Shown: in pieces, positions 44,933 through 56,195 of the stretch | Layout of the letters: the number at the start of each line of letters is the position of its first letter | How positions within the stretch are numbered: the first letter of the stretch is position 1 | Assembly: GCA_000750105.3 (NCBI GenBank) | Contig: JPHH03000006.1 | Location: forward strand, 310,001-374,000 | From: Tolypocladium sp. Sup5 PDA-1 | Taxonomy: Eukaryota; Ascomycota; Sordariomycetes; Hypocreales; Ophiocordycipitaceae | Length of the DNA stretch: 64,000 bases | Reading direction: 5' to 3' | Notes under the pieces: model-generated | Databases searched by the model: none | What the model saw: the letters and a program-made list of their open reading frames with translations, nothing else | What the model was told of the DNA's origin: nothing | Made by a program: the position numbers and the translations under genes

Positions 44933-47900
44933 ATGACCTCTCTTGAGAAGCCTCGCGAACGCAGCCAAACACGAGCTGTTGGGCCCGTTTCCGCTGCTGA
45001 CGATGCCTCGGCAGGCCAACCTGTCTTGGATGCCGAGCCTACAGACCACGTCGCTCTCGCGGGGGCAGACGCCGGCGAGTTGACCAGGATAGCAACCGGC
45101 GATTCCATCTTGAGCAACCGCGATGCCAGCCCTCGCTCCGTCGGCGGCGGCCGCTTCCTTCGCGATCCTCTTGGGCTCGCCGGCACTGGCACCCGTTCGC
45201 AGTCCCAGAGCCCCTTTCGACTCGCAATGCCCTCGATATCCCCCGGCCAGCTCGCCTTCTCGGCCATGCAATACCTGCCCGTCCCGACCATCGTCTTGAG
45301 CAGCCTCAAAACCGTCGTCCTGGCCAACGAAGCAATGGGCAGGATGATGGGAATCATTACCGATGACACCGACCAAGACGATGCCAGGGCCACCATCGAG
45401 CGCCTGCGCGGACAGACGCTGTCCCAGGTCGGCATCGACATGCTGCAGGACGGTCGGCCGGTCTGGATAACGTGGGAATCGTTCCTGGACTCGCTCGTCG
45501 ACGACGTCGGCGTTCGGCCACCTGTCTCTTGGGCGAACCGGCGAGAATCTCACTCTGGCGCCGGCGATGCTACGCCGACCATCGGGTCTTTGGGCGGCTC
45601 GGAGCGTCATCAAAGCTCAACCGGGCATTCGAAGCAGGATGCGGTGCTTGAAGTTGTGATAAGCCGCAAGGATATCCGCAAAACTACCTTTGACAGCCGG
45701 TACAAGGCCAGAGAATCCGAGTACCAAGCCTTCGCCAAAATGATCATCACAGTATGGGAAGTGGAGGACCGGCAGACGTATTTCACACTGACATTTACCA
45801 ACACACAATCGAACCCGTCCATGCCTATAAACACTAGGAAATCCATTGCGAGACCAAGCGTCCTCGAGGCCGTCGATCGAAAATCTATAGCCCACTCGAA
45901 TCCCTCGTCCGCGGCCTCGAGCCGCGACTCCAGCTCGCCATCCTTCCATAGCCCAGGCGTCGTCACCATGTCATCGAGCCCGTTCCCCCCGATGGGTCCC
46001 CCATCCATTGCGGCGCACTCGAGCACGCCGTCGCTACTACAAAAGATAATCCTGATGAAGGACGCACTGCTCGACAATACCCAGATGCCAATTTTGGCCA
46101 TGTGGAAGGATGGCAGTGTCAACTTCCCCAACAAGGCCGCGAGGTTGCTGCTGCCCAAAGATGCCGACTTGGATGCTGTCGACGGGTTCAACCTCCTCAA
46201 GCATTGGCGGATGTGGACCGAGGACTTTAGCAGGGAGCTCGACGTCAGCGAGTATCCTATATCGATACTCCTCAGAACAGAGTCCCCGTTTCCAGGCATC
46301 CGTGTAGGCATGATCGATCGAGAGGGAAACAAGATTGTGTACGACGTGTTGGGCGAAGCAATCCGCGACCACTCCACGGGCGAATTCCTCGCCGGCGTTG
46401 TTACGGGGAGAGATGTCACCACGATGACAGAAGAAATCACGCAAATCAAAGAACGTGACGACGAGCGGTTCAAGCTCATCTGCGATACCATGCCGCAATT
46501 GGTGTGGACTGCAACTCCGGACGGCCTGCACGATTTCTTCAACACAAGGTGGTACACCTACACCGGCCTGACGCCAGAGCAGTCCCTAGGGCTAAACTGG
46601 CAAAGCCCGTTTCACCCAGATGAAATGCCAGAAGCCATTGCCCGTTGGGATCACTCCCTACGCACCGGTGACCCGTTCATGATGGAGTATCGGTGCCGCA
46701 GCAGGGAGGGTGAGTGGAGGTGGTTCCTCGGCCGCGCGTTGGCCGTGCGAAGCAAAGACACTGGTGAGATTGAGAAGTGGTTTGGTGAGTCGATACCCAA
46801 CTGAAGGATTCGTGATCTTGCCTTTTAACATTTAGCTAGGCACATGCACCGACGTCCACGAGAGCATGCAGACCAAATTCAGCGCCAAACGCACTCGACA
46901 GCAGTTGCTAAGCGTCATTGCCCACTCTCACGTCACCATCTTTACCGTTGACCCCAGTCGCCTGGTCACCATGCTCGAAGGCGCACTAATCTGGAACAAT
47001 ACATATGAAGAGAACCATGACGGGACTCGATGGTTCATCGGCGAGAACATGTACACAGTTTTCAACCGTCTCACCGAGCAGCTGCCAGAGGGCGAACGAC
47101 CAGAGTTCCTCCAACCAATTGAAGACATTCTAGACGGGGTGTCGAGCGAGGATGTGAAGGAGCATTCAATTGGTACGAGCATCTCAGCGCTGTTGTGCCG
47201 GTGTTGCGAAAACTGACGTAGTGCAGATGACCGCTTTTATCGAACTCGATTCCTGCCCATGTACGGCAAAAAGTCCAGAGAAGGCAAGGCGACGAGCGAG
47301 AGTTGCATTGAAGGAGTCATTGGCGTCATCATGGACGTAACGGAGCTCAAAGAAAGGGAAGAAGCCATACGAGAGCAATCCAGGGAGAAGCGCCAGGCCA
47401 TGGCGAACGAGGCCGCTGCCAAGGAAGCAAACAGACTAAAGAGCCAGTTCCTGGCCAACATGTCACACGAGATTCGAACCCCAATTACAGGCGTGCTGGG
47501 CATGGCAGAGCTCCTGAGTGACATGGAACTGGACGAAGAGCAGCGCGATTACGTCGACAACATCCAGAGCTCCGCAACATCCCTGCTCACCGTCATCAAC
47601 GACATTCTCGACTTTTCCAAGGTCGAGTCTGGCCGGCTGGATGTGGAGGAAGTGCAGTTCTCGCTGTCCCTCATTGTCAAGGAAGTGGGAAGAATGCTCC
47701 AGTTCGCCGTCGAGCGAAAAAACCTGAACTTCCAGTCAGACATTGGCGGCGACATCGAGAATGACATGGTTGTCATTGGAGACCCCGGCCGCGTTCGCCA
47801 GATCATCACGAATCTCTTGACAAACAGCATCAAGTTCACAAACCAGGGATACGTCCGGTTTTCCGTGGTCAAGGAGAAGGAAACCGCCGAATCCGTCGAG

Positions 47901-49228
47901 ATCAAGTTTGTGATTGAAGATACGGGAATCGGGATCCAGGACAACGTACGCAAGAAGCTCTTCCAGCCGTTTAGCCAAGGAGACGCATCCACAGCGCGGC
48001 GGTTTGGCGGGACGGGATTGGGGCTCACCATCTGCAAGAACTTGCTGGACCTGATGCGCGGCCGCATCACCCTGGAGTCAGCCGTGGGAACTGGAACGAC
48101 AGCCACGTTTTGGATCCCGTTCAACAAGCCGCAAGGCCCGCGAGACACGGGTCTGGTGCAGAGCGGGGCCATACCCGATCGGCTTCAATCAGAGCTGAGC
48201 TTGTCATGCAACAGTTCAGAGTACGAGCAGGTTGCGGGCGCTTCTACCGGGTCCGATGGAGTACCGCTCTCGTCGTCTGCGCCTCGTCGACGCCGTTCTA
48301 TACGGACACCCCCAAGCGTCGACCAGGATCTTCCTCGGTCAGAACGAGCCAGGATGCATATCCTGGTCGTCGAGGACAAGTAAGTGCTCCGAACGTTGTG
48401 TGCATCAGCCCACAATGCTAACTTCTGCTCAGCCCCGTGAACCAAAAGATCGCCACAAAGACCATTGGAAAGCTCGGCTTTCAGGTCACAGCCGCCTGGA
48501 ACGGCAAGGAGGCCCTGGATTATTTGATGGGCACGTCGCAGGGGCACAACACGAAGCCAGATATAATCCTCATGGACGTACAGATGCCTGTCATCGACGG
48601 CTACAAGTGCACGCATTTATTGCGGCACCACCTCCCTTACAAGTCGATACTTCAGGATGTGCCGATTGTGGCAATGACAGCCTCTGCGATCCAGGGCGAC
48701 CGCGAGAAATGCACAAAGGCCGGCATGGACGACTACCTCGCCAAACCGGTAACCATGGCAATTCTCGAGAGAATGCTGATTAGGTGGTGTCTTTCGCGGC
48801 GGCAGATTCCGAATTCACAGGACACCTTGGCGTCCGATTGCTCAGAAGTGAGCGAACACTGCGAAAACGCCGACATCCCTCACATCGGGCTCGAGCACGA
48901 GATCCTGTCGCCGATTGATCATATCTCGGAAGACTTCCACAACAGCCCGGTTACGCCGCGGCCACTGACGATGAATGGACAGCCCGAGCCTTCGCCGTTT
49001 GACTCGCCTGCCGCGGTCGAGCTTGCTCCACAGATTAGACGGCCAGAAGGCGAGAGGGAGTGGTCGAACATGCTTCAAGAGACCAAGTTGATCGACGCCG
49101 CTGGCGGCCCAGGCGCGAATTTCAGAAGCAACTCATACCAGGAGCCTGGGGTCGGAGAGGCTCTCACGGAGGAGAACGTGAACAAGTTGAAGAGCGAGAC
49201 CAGCTGTCTCGGCGGTGGCACGTCCTGA
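44933..49228 (+). CDS. hybrid histidine kinase with PAS domains
   Basis: There are four exons, 44933-46784, 46840-47172, 47227-48379 and 48433-49228, with introns of 55, 54 and 53 nt, giving 1377 residues. After a disordered N-terminus, PAS-like units are seen near residues 100-180, 380-500, 510-617 (TMPQLVWTATPDGLHDFFN, a clear PAS/PAC) and 630-740. A coiled linker (AIREQSREKRQAMANEAAAKE) precedes the HisKA box NMSHEIRTP (His near 810), then the ATPase boxes (NLLTNSIKF, EDTGIGI, FGGTGLGL). The last intron splits VEDN/PVNQ at the start of the receiver domain, whose phospho-acceptor Asp is in ILMDVQMP (near 1160) and conserved Lys in LAKPV. It should pass phosphate through an Ypd1-type protein. 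No membrane segment is seen, so it is a cytosolic sensor; the PAS layout suggests one of the fungal PAS groups, but I cannot fix which. The signal is unknown. Confidence 0.93.
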
Positions 49229-49930
49229 ACCTCGGCACGGAGGCAGGGCGTGTGTATTGTACAAATCGGAGACGATGCCATCTGATTACGGCGTTGCTTT
49301 GCAAGTAGCAGGGTGCATACACTGTGAATAACGACGGGCGGCCCACGGGAGCGACGGCCTCCATTGTTGTTGCGCATTGGTCTGGCGTTGCGTTTGGACA
49401 GGCCCAGGACACGGCCTTTGGGATGGGCCTCCAATGCCGTTGAGAGGATGACGAAGACATACACGCCAGGGTATAGTACCACCGAGTCGAACATGTGGGA
49501 TAATGTTATCGGGGCCTTCAATTTCTTTGTTGCTAATACACACGTTTTATGGGGAACAAAAACTAGACGGATCGGACACGCTTGGGTTTGGCGGGCTTTT
49601 GTTTTGGGATTCTATCTTCTGGGAAGCGAAATATGGGGGAGGCACTTTGGAGCGGGTGATTTGAACGAACTCTTGTAATGAGAAATGCGGTTGGCGAAAC
49701 GCCGACAATGGAACGATGCCTGAATACGGCTTGCTGTGATTGCATCTCTCCCTGCTTGCATCTCCCTGCTTGCACCTCCCTGCTTGCACCTCCCTGACTG
49801 CATCCACCTCTTCAAAGAGAAATACAAGAGGCTCAACACTCAGATGTAAACCACATGGGCCTCGCTAGCTTGGGACTCGAAACTCCTGTATTGATGAAGA
49901 AGACTACGTAAAAATCGAGAAGCGCTGTGC
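49229..49930. other. convergent 3' spacer between histidine kinase and noxA
   Basis: It should hold both 3' untranslated regions. A four-copy 14-bp tandem repeat lies at 49750-49805. The open frame 49364-49678 is not convincing. Confidence 0.5.
49750..49805. repeat. four tandem copies of a 14-bp unit
   Basis: The unit is CCCTGCTTGCACCT with one or two changes per copy. It lies about 125 bases past the noxA stop codon, in the probable 3' untranslated region. Confidence 0.85.
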
Positions 49931-51731
49931 TCAAAAGTGCTCTTTCCAGAAACGAAAGTTGACCTCCCGCGCTGTGGCGGACTTGCAGGCGGACTTGATG
50001 TCGCGAGCTGTGAAGACTGTCAGCCAAACTTTCCAAGGCAATACAGAGAGAGTTGAACATACCTGCCGCCGAGGGACCGCAAAAGTAGACACCGACCGTG
50101 GTCCGCATGCTGCCCTCGAGCCCGTTGAGGTAGGTCCGGTCGAGGATGCCGTCGCGCATGGTGGTGAAGAGGCGGCGGAAGTCGGGGCGGCCAAAGTTGG
50201 TGCGCGACTTGAGCTCCGTCAGGGGGTCCATCTCGGCGCCGACGCTGTTGAGGACGATGTTCTGGGTGGTGTCCATGTCGAGCTTCTGGGTCAGGTAGGT
50301 GTGGATCTTGAGGAACTCGACGCCCGAGGAGCCGGGCAGGCGGGCGGCCTCGTTGGACTGCTCCTCGAGGGAGGAGAGCAGGGTCTGGAACCACTCGAAG
50401 GAGCCCGTGTCCTTGCAGACCCAGATGAACTCGACGCGGCGCAGGCGGGTGGGCGGGTTGGGCGAGTTGCGCAGGTGCCAGATGTTCTTGAGGATGGCGG
50501 CCCAGGGGGTGACGCCGATGCCGGTGCCGATGAGCACGGCGATCTCGTTCTCGAAGACGTCCTCGGCGGGGGCGCCGTAGGGCCCGTCGATGCGCAGCGA
50601 GGGCATCTGCTGGCCGTTCTGCAGGGCCACCTCGTACATGCCCATGGGGTCGACGCCGTCGTAGAGCTTGGCCTGGGCGCTGCCGGCGCCGGTGGCGTCG
50701 CCGAGGGCGCGGGTGAAGTCGCCGACCTGGCGGACGTGGACGGAGACGTAGGGGTCGAAGGGGCACGAGGTGATGGTGAAGGGGTGCCACTGGTACTTGG
50801 AGAGGGAGGGGACCTGCAGGAACAGCCACTGGCCGGCCTTGTACTTGAACGAGGGCTTGTTGAACTGCAGCTCGACGACGTCGTAGGGGTGGCGGATGAC
50901 GCGGGTGATGGTGGTCTCGCGGCGGGCGCGGACCTCGCGGTACAGGCGCTCGACGAGGTACAGGCCGCCGGTCCAGAGCTCCCAGCGCCAGCCGAGGTAG
51001 CCGATGCAGTGCGTCCAGTAGTCGTCGCCGGCAAAGGGCGAGAAGGGCAGGGCCGTGTCGCGGACGAAGCAGCCGACGGTGTGGGTGTAGAGGGAGAGGA
51101 AGAAGGGGATGAAGAGGTGGTGCGTGTACCAGAAGGTCTCGAAGGACTGCTGGCGGATGCGCGCGTGCGCCGACGTGTACATGAGCAGCATGCACAGCAG
51201 CATGACGTGGCCCGTGATGCCGCCGGGCTGGGCGTAGTGGATCTGGAGGGCGCTGACGGGGCGGATCTGCGTCTTCTCGACGTTGTAGAAGTTGACGTAG
51301 TGGGCGGCGACGTGGGCGATGGTGAAGACGAGCAGCGCGTAGGCGAGCTGGCGGTGCATCCAGAGGTTCTCGTCGAGCGGCAGGAAGCGCACCTTGGGGC
51401 GGATCCAGCGCATGATGGTGCGGCAGACGGGGAGGAGGATGAGCATGCCGTCGACGGAGAGGACGAGGCCGGCGCCGCGGGAGATCCAGACGGAGTACTG
51501 GAGGGTGTTGAGGCCGGCGAGGCGCGGGTCGGCGGCTTGTTTGTACCTGGCGTCTGTCAGTCGTGGTGTCGTGATGATTGTGTAAGTGCCGGGCAAAAAG
51601 GGGGGGGGGGGGGCTCACCATCCGTAGGCAAAGATGCCCAGGTGAAAGACCCAGAAGAGAAAGTGGAAGAGCAGCTTCTGCGCAGTAAACTGCTTGCGAA
51701 TCAACTCGCGGTATCCCATTTGCCCTGCCAT
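49931..51731 (-). CDS. noxA: NADPH oxidase A (Nox1), superoxide-producing catalytic subunit
   Basis: There are three exons, 51731-51619, 51546-50063 and 50007-49931, with introns of 71 and 55 nt, giving 557 residues. The first intron contains a run of 14 C on the coding strand right after its donor. The start is MAGQMGYRELIRKQFTAQKL. The N-terminal half has the ferric-reductase membrane domain with haem-ligand histidines (HRQLAYALLVFTIAHVAAH; THHLFIPFF). The FAD motif is WHPFTITSCPFD and the NADPH-binding motif GTGIGVTPWAAIL; YFCGPSAA and the ending FRFWKEHF are typical. No EF-hands, which separates it from NoxC. NoxA acts with NoxR, Rac and NoxD in sexual development, hyphal fusion and invasive growth. 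Everything looks intact. Confidence 0.96.
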
Positions 51732-54458
51732 GTTGTCCTCCTGCTATTCCCCTTCGCTTCTAGGTGATTAGGTTGTCGACCGGCGACGGCAAGGTGCGAT
51801 ACAAGTCCGTGAAGAGAAGTCGTTTCCCGTGGACATGGACGGTGGTCGCCAAAGATGAGGCCCGCTGATATCCACCCGGAAGATGCTCGACGTGCCTGCC
51901 GATGGCTTCCCAATTACCCGGCGCGTCGATGTCGTTGTATGAAAAGAAAGGATGAGCAGACCCAGGCCGAGACCAAGGCTTGGGATTGAATATTAACGGC
52001 CTAAGGGAGCGATCTGAACCAGCAGCGAGTGTGAAAAGAAGGACGACCGAAGATTGCTTGCCAAGAGGGACGGACGGACGGCAAGTGAGAAAAGGGAAAC
52101 GGGATGAACAGAGTATCAGGGCGCAGCCTGGGTCAAAAAGCGAAAAGCCAAGAGAAGAAGCCAAGAGAGGGCCGGACGGGGCCGGGGGTCGGTAGGGCCG
52201 AGTCGCAGGAGGGGGCGGATGGGGTTCGAGGATCCGACAATGACGGTATGCGTTTCGATCCAATGTGCCTATGAGTCCGCTCGCAGGCGTCGCACGGAAG
52301 GCGTGAAACTTTTCAGACCCCCCCGTCTTCTTGCGCCGGCTTCGTCGACGGTGAGAGAGGCAGAAGATGGACGCCGAAGTTGGAACCAGGGCGGCGGTTG
52401 GCACACGGCTAGGCCCCGGGAAGGCTTGGGGGCGCGAAGATCAGACGTGGCAGGGCAGCCGGGGGGCCGCGCCAGATTATGCGAGACGGAGCGGCGAGGC
52501 GAGGCGGATGGGACCGGGGGGGGGAGGGCTGTGATGCGACGTCGAGTGTGAGGAGCCGTTGCGTCTGGTGTTTCGGGTGTGGTGGTGGCGCTCATGGGTA
52601 CAGTCGAGATCTCGAGATGCGGATTGTATGGTGCTACGCGGTGGCGCTCGGGTTACACATGGCAGCGGTGTAGCACGTCTAGACATACGATGCAGGAGAA
52701 GGGCGATGGAAGAGCGAGAAAAGAGCAGAGACGGGGAGCCAGAGCCAGAGCGGCGGGACAAGAGAGAGAGAGAGATGGAGTTATGTCCCGTCTCTGACGT
52801 TGCCGCACGAGCGCCAATTGGCGTTGTTGACTTGACAAGCGACCAAGCCGCAACCGCTCAACACCACTCACTCACTGCCACTGGCCAGGTAAATATGGCA
52901 TCCGGGGCGCCAACGGCCGCCAAACCGCTTCGGGCCTGGCACCGCGTCCCCGGCGCTTAGAGCAGCGCGCGGTGTGGCCAACGGTTTGCAACGGCGCTAC
53001 CGGGCTGGGCACAGGGCACTGGGGCAGGGGGTAGCTTCGTTGGGCGAAGGGTTCGGCGCATGATGAATGGATGAACGGCGGACGTGTGTGGGTGGGTTGG
53101 TGGTGGTGTGAGACGTGTGATGGCCGTGGCTTATGCGCCGCCAAGGAGATCGCTGGAGCTGTTTGTTCTTGCTGCCGACTCTTGCTGCCGTCGAGTTACC
53201 AATGGGAAGCGTTTGCGCCAGACGTTGGATGATCTTGGTGTTGGTGTTGGTGTTAGTGTTAGTGTTAGTGTTAGTGTTAGTTAGATGCGATTGACTTATC
53301 CGTAACCTGTCACGATGAACCTTGGTTACCGCGCAGTCCGACTTCCGCTGTCATCAGCCACCGCCAGACATATCCCCCCCGTCTGCGGCTCTGGTGTATC
53401 CGCCCTGGGCTGCCGTCTCGAAACCTCGGATGGTGAAACCGAAACGTTGGTGTCGGTGCGTTGCTGCCCCCCACCCCGGAGCTAGCCTCTACTATGGAGT
53501 AGCTCCACGGGCTGCGACACTGCGCTGTGGCTGCCTTTTATTGTTCTGGGGCCTGACGGGAGGCTACGCTCGGCACGAGGAGTGCGACCGGATACGACGG
53601 CGAGCGGCTGCTGAGCGGTGATTCCTGATGACCTTTCGGCGCATCTGGTTGGATTGTAGTCCGGCAACTGCGAGGCTCCGTGTCTGACCCTGTCGAGGGC
53701 TCGTGGAGACGTGGACGACGACGAGCGCCGCCACGGACAGCTCCGCCAAGCACCTCAGCAACGTGCACGGAAAATCATCATGCCACTTTCTTCGACAGAG
53801 TTGAAAGAAATCAGCAGATCGGTGGTGCAACGAGGCTTCTCTGGGATCCCTTTTATGCTTGCTTTGCGTTTTGCGAGGGCCGTGGCAGGCAGTCATGCAT
53901 CCATCTTGTTTCTGCATGCGCGGCTCCAAGAGGGAGACCCCGGCCACGTTGTAACCGCATGCCAGGGCGCGCCGCCGTGGGGAATCGTACGATGTTGATT
54001 CCCGCGTGTGGTGGGATGTGCGAGGGCGCTTGTTGCCTGTTCGCTTATAATGGGTTCATGGTTCTGCTCGTAGAAAAGGCGTCTTTTCCGACTGGGCTTG
54101 GCCGTGCAGGTGGCAGGGAGAGCCGTGTTGGCCGTCGCCTTTCCGCTCACCCTGCTGGACGACGCCTTGTAAGACGACACCTCCAGTTGATCACCGGCAT
54201 CTTTCATCGAACGCGTACGGAGTACAGACAGTCGACTCGACCAACTAGCTGCCAGCACTCGGCCCCGTGATGGCCCGACCCACCGACCGCAACCCCGTGC
54301 AATGGGGCTGTTCGGGCCCGGCGCGGCTTCCGGCGGTTCCCCACATCGGCGCCGTGCCCGCCCTGTGCCCGCCATCAAGGTGGCTTGCGGGGCAGCCGAA
54401 GCTTCTTCCTCTCGACGTCCAACCTCGACTCGCCAACGCGATCCCCCGTTGCTGAGCC
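51732..54458. other. long spacer between divergent noxA and the F-box gene
   Basis: No gene is recognised. It holds the noxA promoter at its left, a purine-rich segment around 52060-52160 and 52680-52790, a hexanucleotide repeat at 53235-53284 and a TACGGAGTA copy at 54216-54224 before the F-box gene. Confidence 0.5.
53235..53284. repeat. TTGGTG/TTAGTG hexanucleotide repeat
   Basis: Three copies of TTGGTG run into four of TTAGTG and end TTAGTTAG. It resembles a degenerate telomere-like unit only superficially: the fungal telomere unit is TTAGGG. Confidence 0.85.
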
Positions 54459-54647
54459 ATGGCGCCCGCAGCAGACGCCGTCCTGTCCACGCCGGAGCTC
54501 CTCGAGGCCGTCCTCCTCGACGTCGACGCCCGCACGCTGCTCCTCTCCGCGACCCGCGTGTCCCGCACCTGGCACGCCGTCCTCGCCGCTTCCCTGCCGC
54601 TCCAGCGCGCGCTCTTCCTGCACCCCGACGATGACCCGCCGCCCCCC

Positions 54648-54679
<32 letters not shown>

Positions 54680-55451
54680 CGATGACGACGACGACGACGA
54701 CGACGACGAGTACATCCACCCCAAGGCGCAGAACCCCTTCCTCCGGGCGCTGTTCCCCGCGTGGTTCGAGAACACGCGCACGTTTGAGCCCCCGGTGCGC
54801 GCCGGCGTGAACCCCGTCCACGCGTATCCCGCCACCGCCATGATGGGCTACAAGCGCTTCCAGGAGCTGCCCCTCTACGAGGCGAGCCTCGAGTCCGGTT
54901 CGGGCCATGACAACCCGTTTCTGCGCCCGGGTGCCTCGTGGCGGAGGATGCTCGTCTCGCAGCCGCCGTGCCGGACCATCGTCGCCAGCGTGGGCAAGAC
55001 GCCGGGCGTGTCGCTGGGCAAGGCGCTCGGCGAGCCGCAGGTGTACCGGCACGACGACGGGCTGCGCATGGGCGAGCTGTACGAGATGACGCTGCGGCAC
55101 TGCGTGAGGCACAGCGTGAGCGGCTTCATGGTCGTGTGGCCCGAGGGCGCGGACGAGGGCTACGTTGACCTCGCAAGGCACCTGAGGCGCATGGTCGGCA
55201 TCCTGCCTGTCGTGTTCGAGATGGGCTTCAGTCTCGTCTGGGGACACCGGCCGGATCTGGTGGTGCAGATGCTGTTTACAAAGGGCAAGATTCGCCCCGG
55301 AGAGGTTGAGGGAGATGACCTCGGCGGGTTCTGGGAGAGGTGCGGTTCCAAGGCGTTCAATGTTGGTGAGGATGAAAGTCATGGTGGCAGCGCGCGAGAG
55401 CGAGAGCTTGATCGCATCAGATCTGTGGTGCTCCCAAACATCCCGGCCTGA
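54459..55451 (+). CDS. F-box domain protein with polyaspartate run
   Basis: This is a single exon of 330 residues. The first 55 residues form an F-box of the fungal type: LSTPELLEAVLLDVDARTL followed by RVSRTWHAVLAASLPLQRALF, which should bind Skp1 in an SCF ubiquitin ligase. Twenty consecutive aspartates follow from about residue 64 and then an ordered C-terminal region (NPFLRALFPAWFEN, SWRRMLVSQPPCRTIV, MGELYEMTLRH) common to many fungal F-box proteins of unknown target. The gene is GC-rich with G/C at nearly all third positions. A TACGGAGTA copy lies 235 bases before the start. Family assignment is secure, function is not. Confidence 0.85.
54648..54707 (+). repeat. GAC/GAT run encoding 20 aspartates
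   Basis: It is an in-frame trinucleotide run in the F-box gene, mostly GAC with a few GAT interruptions. It separates the F-box from the C-terminal region and is likely to vary in length between strains. Confidence 0.92.
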
Positions 55452-56195
55452 TTGCGAGTCTCCCTGTCCACGGTTTCCTACACATCACCGGAGCTTCACT
55501 TCTTGTATAGTACATCTAGGGTCTCAACAGGTCGTCAGGTGCAGGGTAGGCCAATCCGCTAAGTGCGCTTGTGGCGCGGACGGTTGACGCTAAATGCACT
55601 TTAAATATAGGCATAACTCGCACAGTCTGGCAGTTGGTATTATACCGTCTTTTATTGAGATGCTCTGCGTCGATGTTGTTGCTTCTTGCATCCATCTCTT
55701 GTTCTCTTGTCGTGTGATTAATTGCCGAGATTGACAGGCGGCTTGTCCAAGTGCCGGGGCTAAGACGGTCCCATGCACCCCGGATGAGCCCGCCAGTTTG
55801 GTGTTCGCAGTGGCCCAATTGCGACCACTGGATGGTCAGTGTCGCAGTGAAACGGCCAACTCTTGTTCAATTGCATTTATTCGACCTATAAACTGAAGCT
55901 AGCGAGTAAACTGGGCAGATTGGGCCACCATCGAAGCGCGGTGCTACCAGGTTCCGTTGTGGGTTTGTGCCAAGATTCGACCTTATGACGTAAGGTGGGT
56001 GGTAAGGCGCCGTCGTGTTCGATTCATCACCGATCTGCCTGTCCTACAGTACAGTACATACATTTCCACGACAGCCGCTTGATTGCACACTTCCGGCAGT
56101 CACTTCACCGAGGCTCTCCTCTACACAGTCCCGGAATCGCCGGATGAGCTGCTTCCTAATTCAACGTCAGACCTTGAGACCTCGCTGGCGCGGCA
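55452..56195. other. spacer and promoter of the Mug190-like gene
   Basis: It holds the F-box gene 3' region and the upstream DNA of the next gene, including an AT-rich part near 55590-55730. No gene. Confidence 0.5.

Noticed and set aside
49959..51767. 602-residue plus-strand open frame
   Set aside because: Antisense shadow of noxA in very GC-rich DNA; its composition is mostly Val, Gly, Glu and Ala.
53235..53284. TTAGTG repeat considered as an internal telomere remnant
   Set aside because: The unit is not TTAGGG and grades into TTGGTG; it is an ordinary microsatellite.
54375..55382. 335-residue minus-strand open frame with long Val run
   Set aside because: Antisense of the F-box gene; the Val run is the reverse of the polyaspartate tract.
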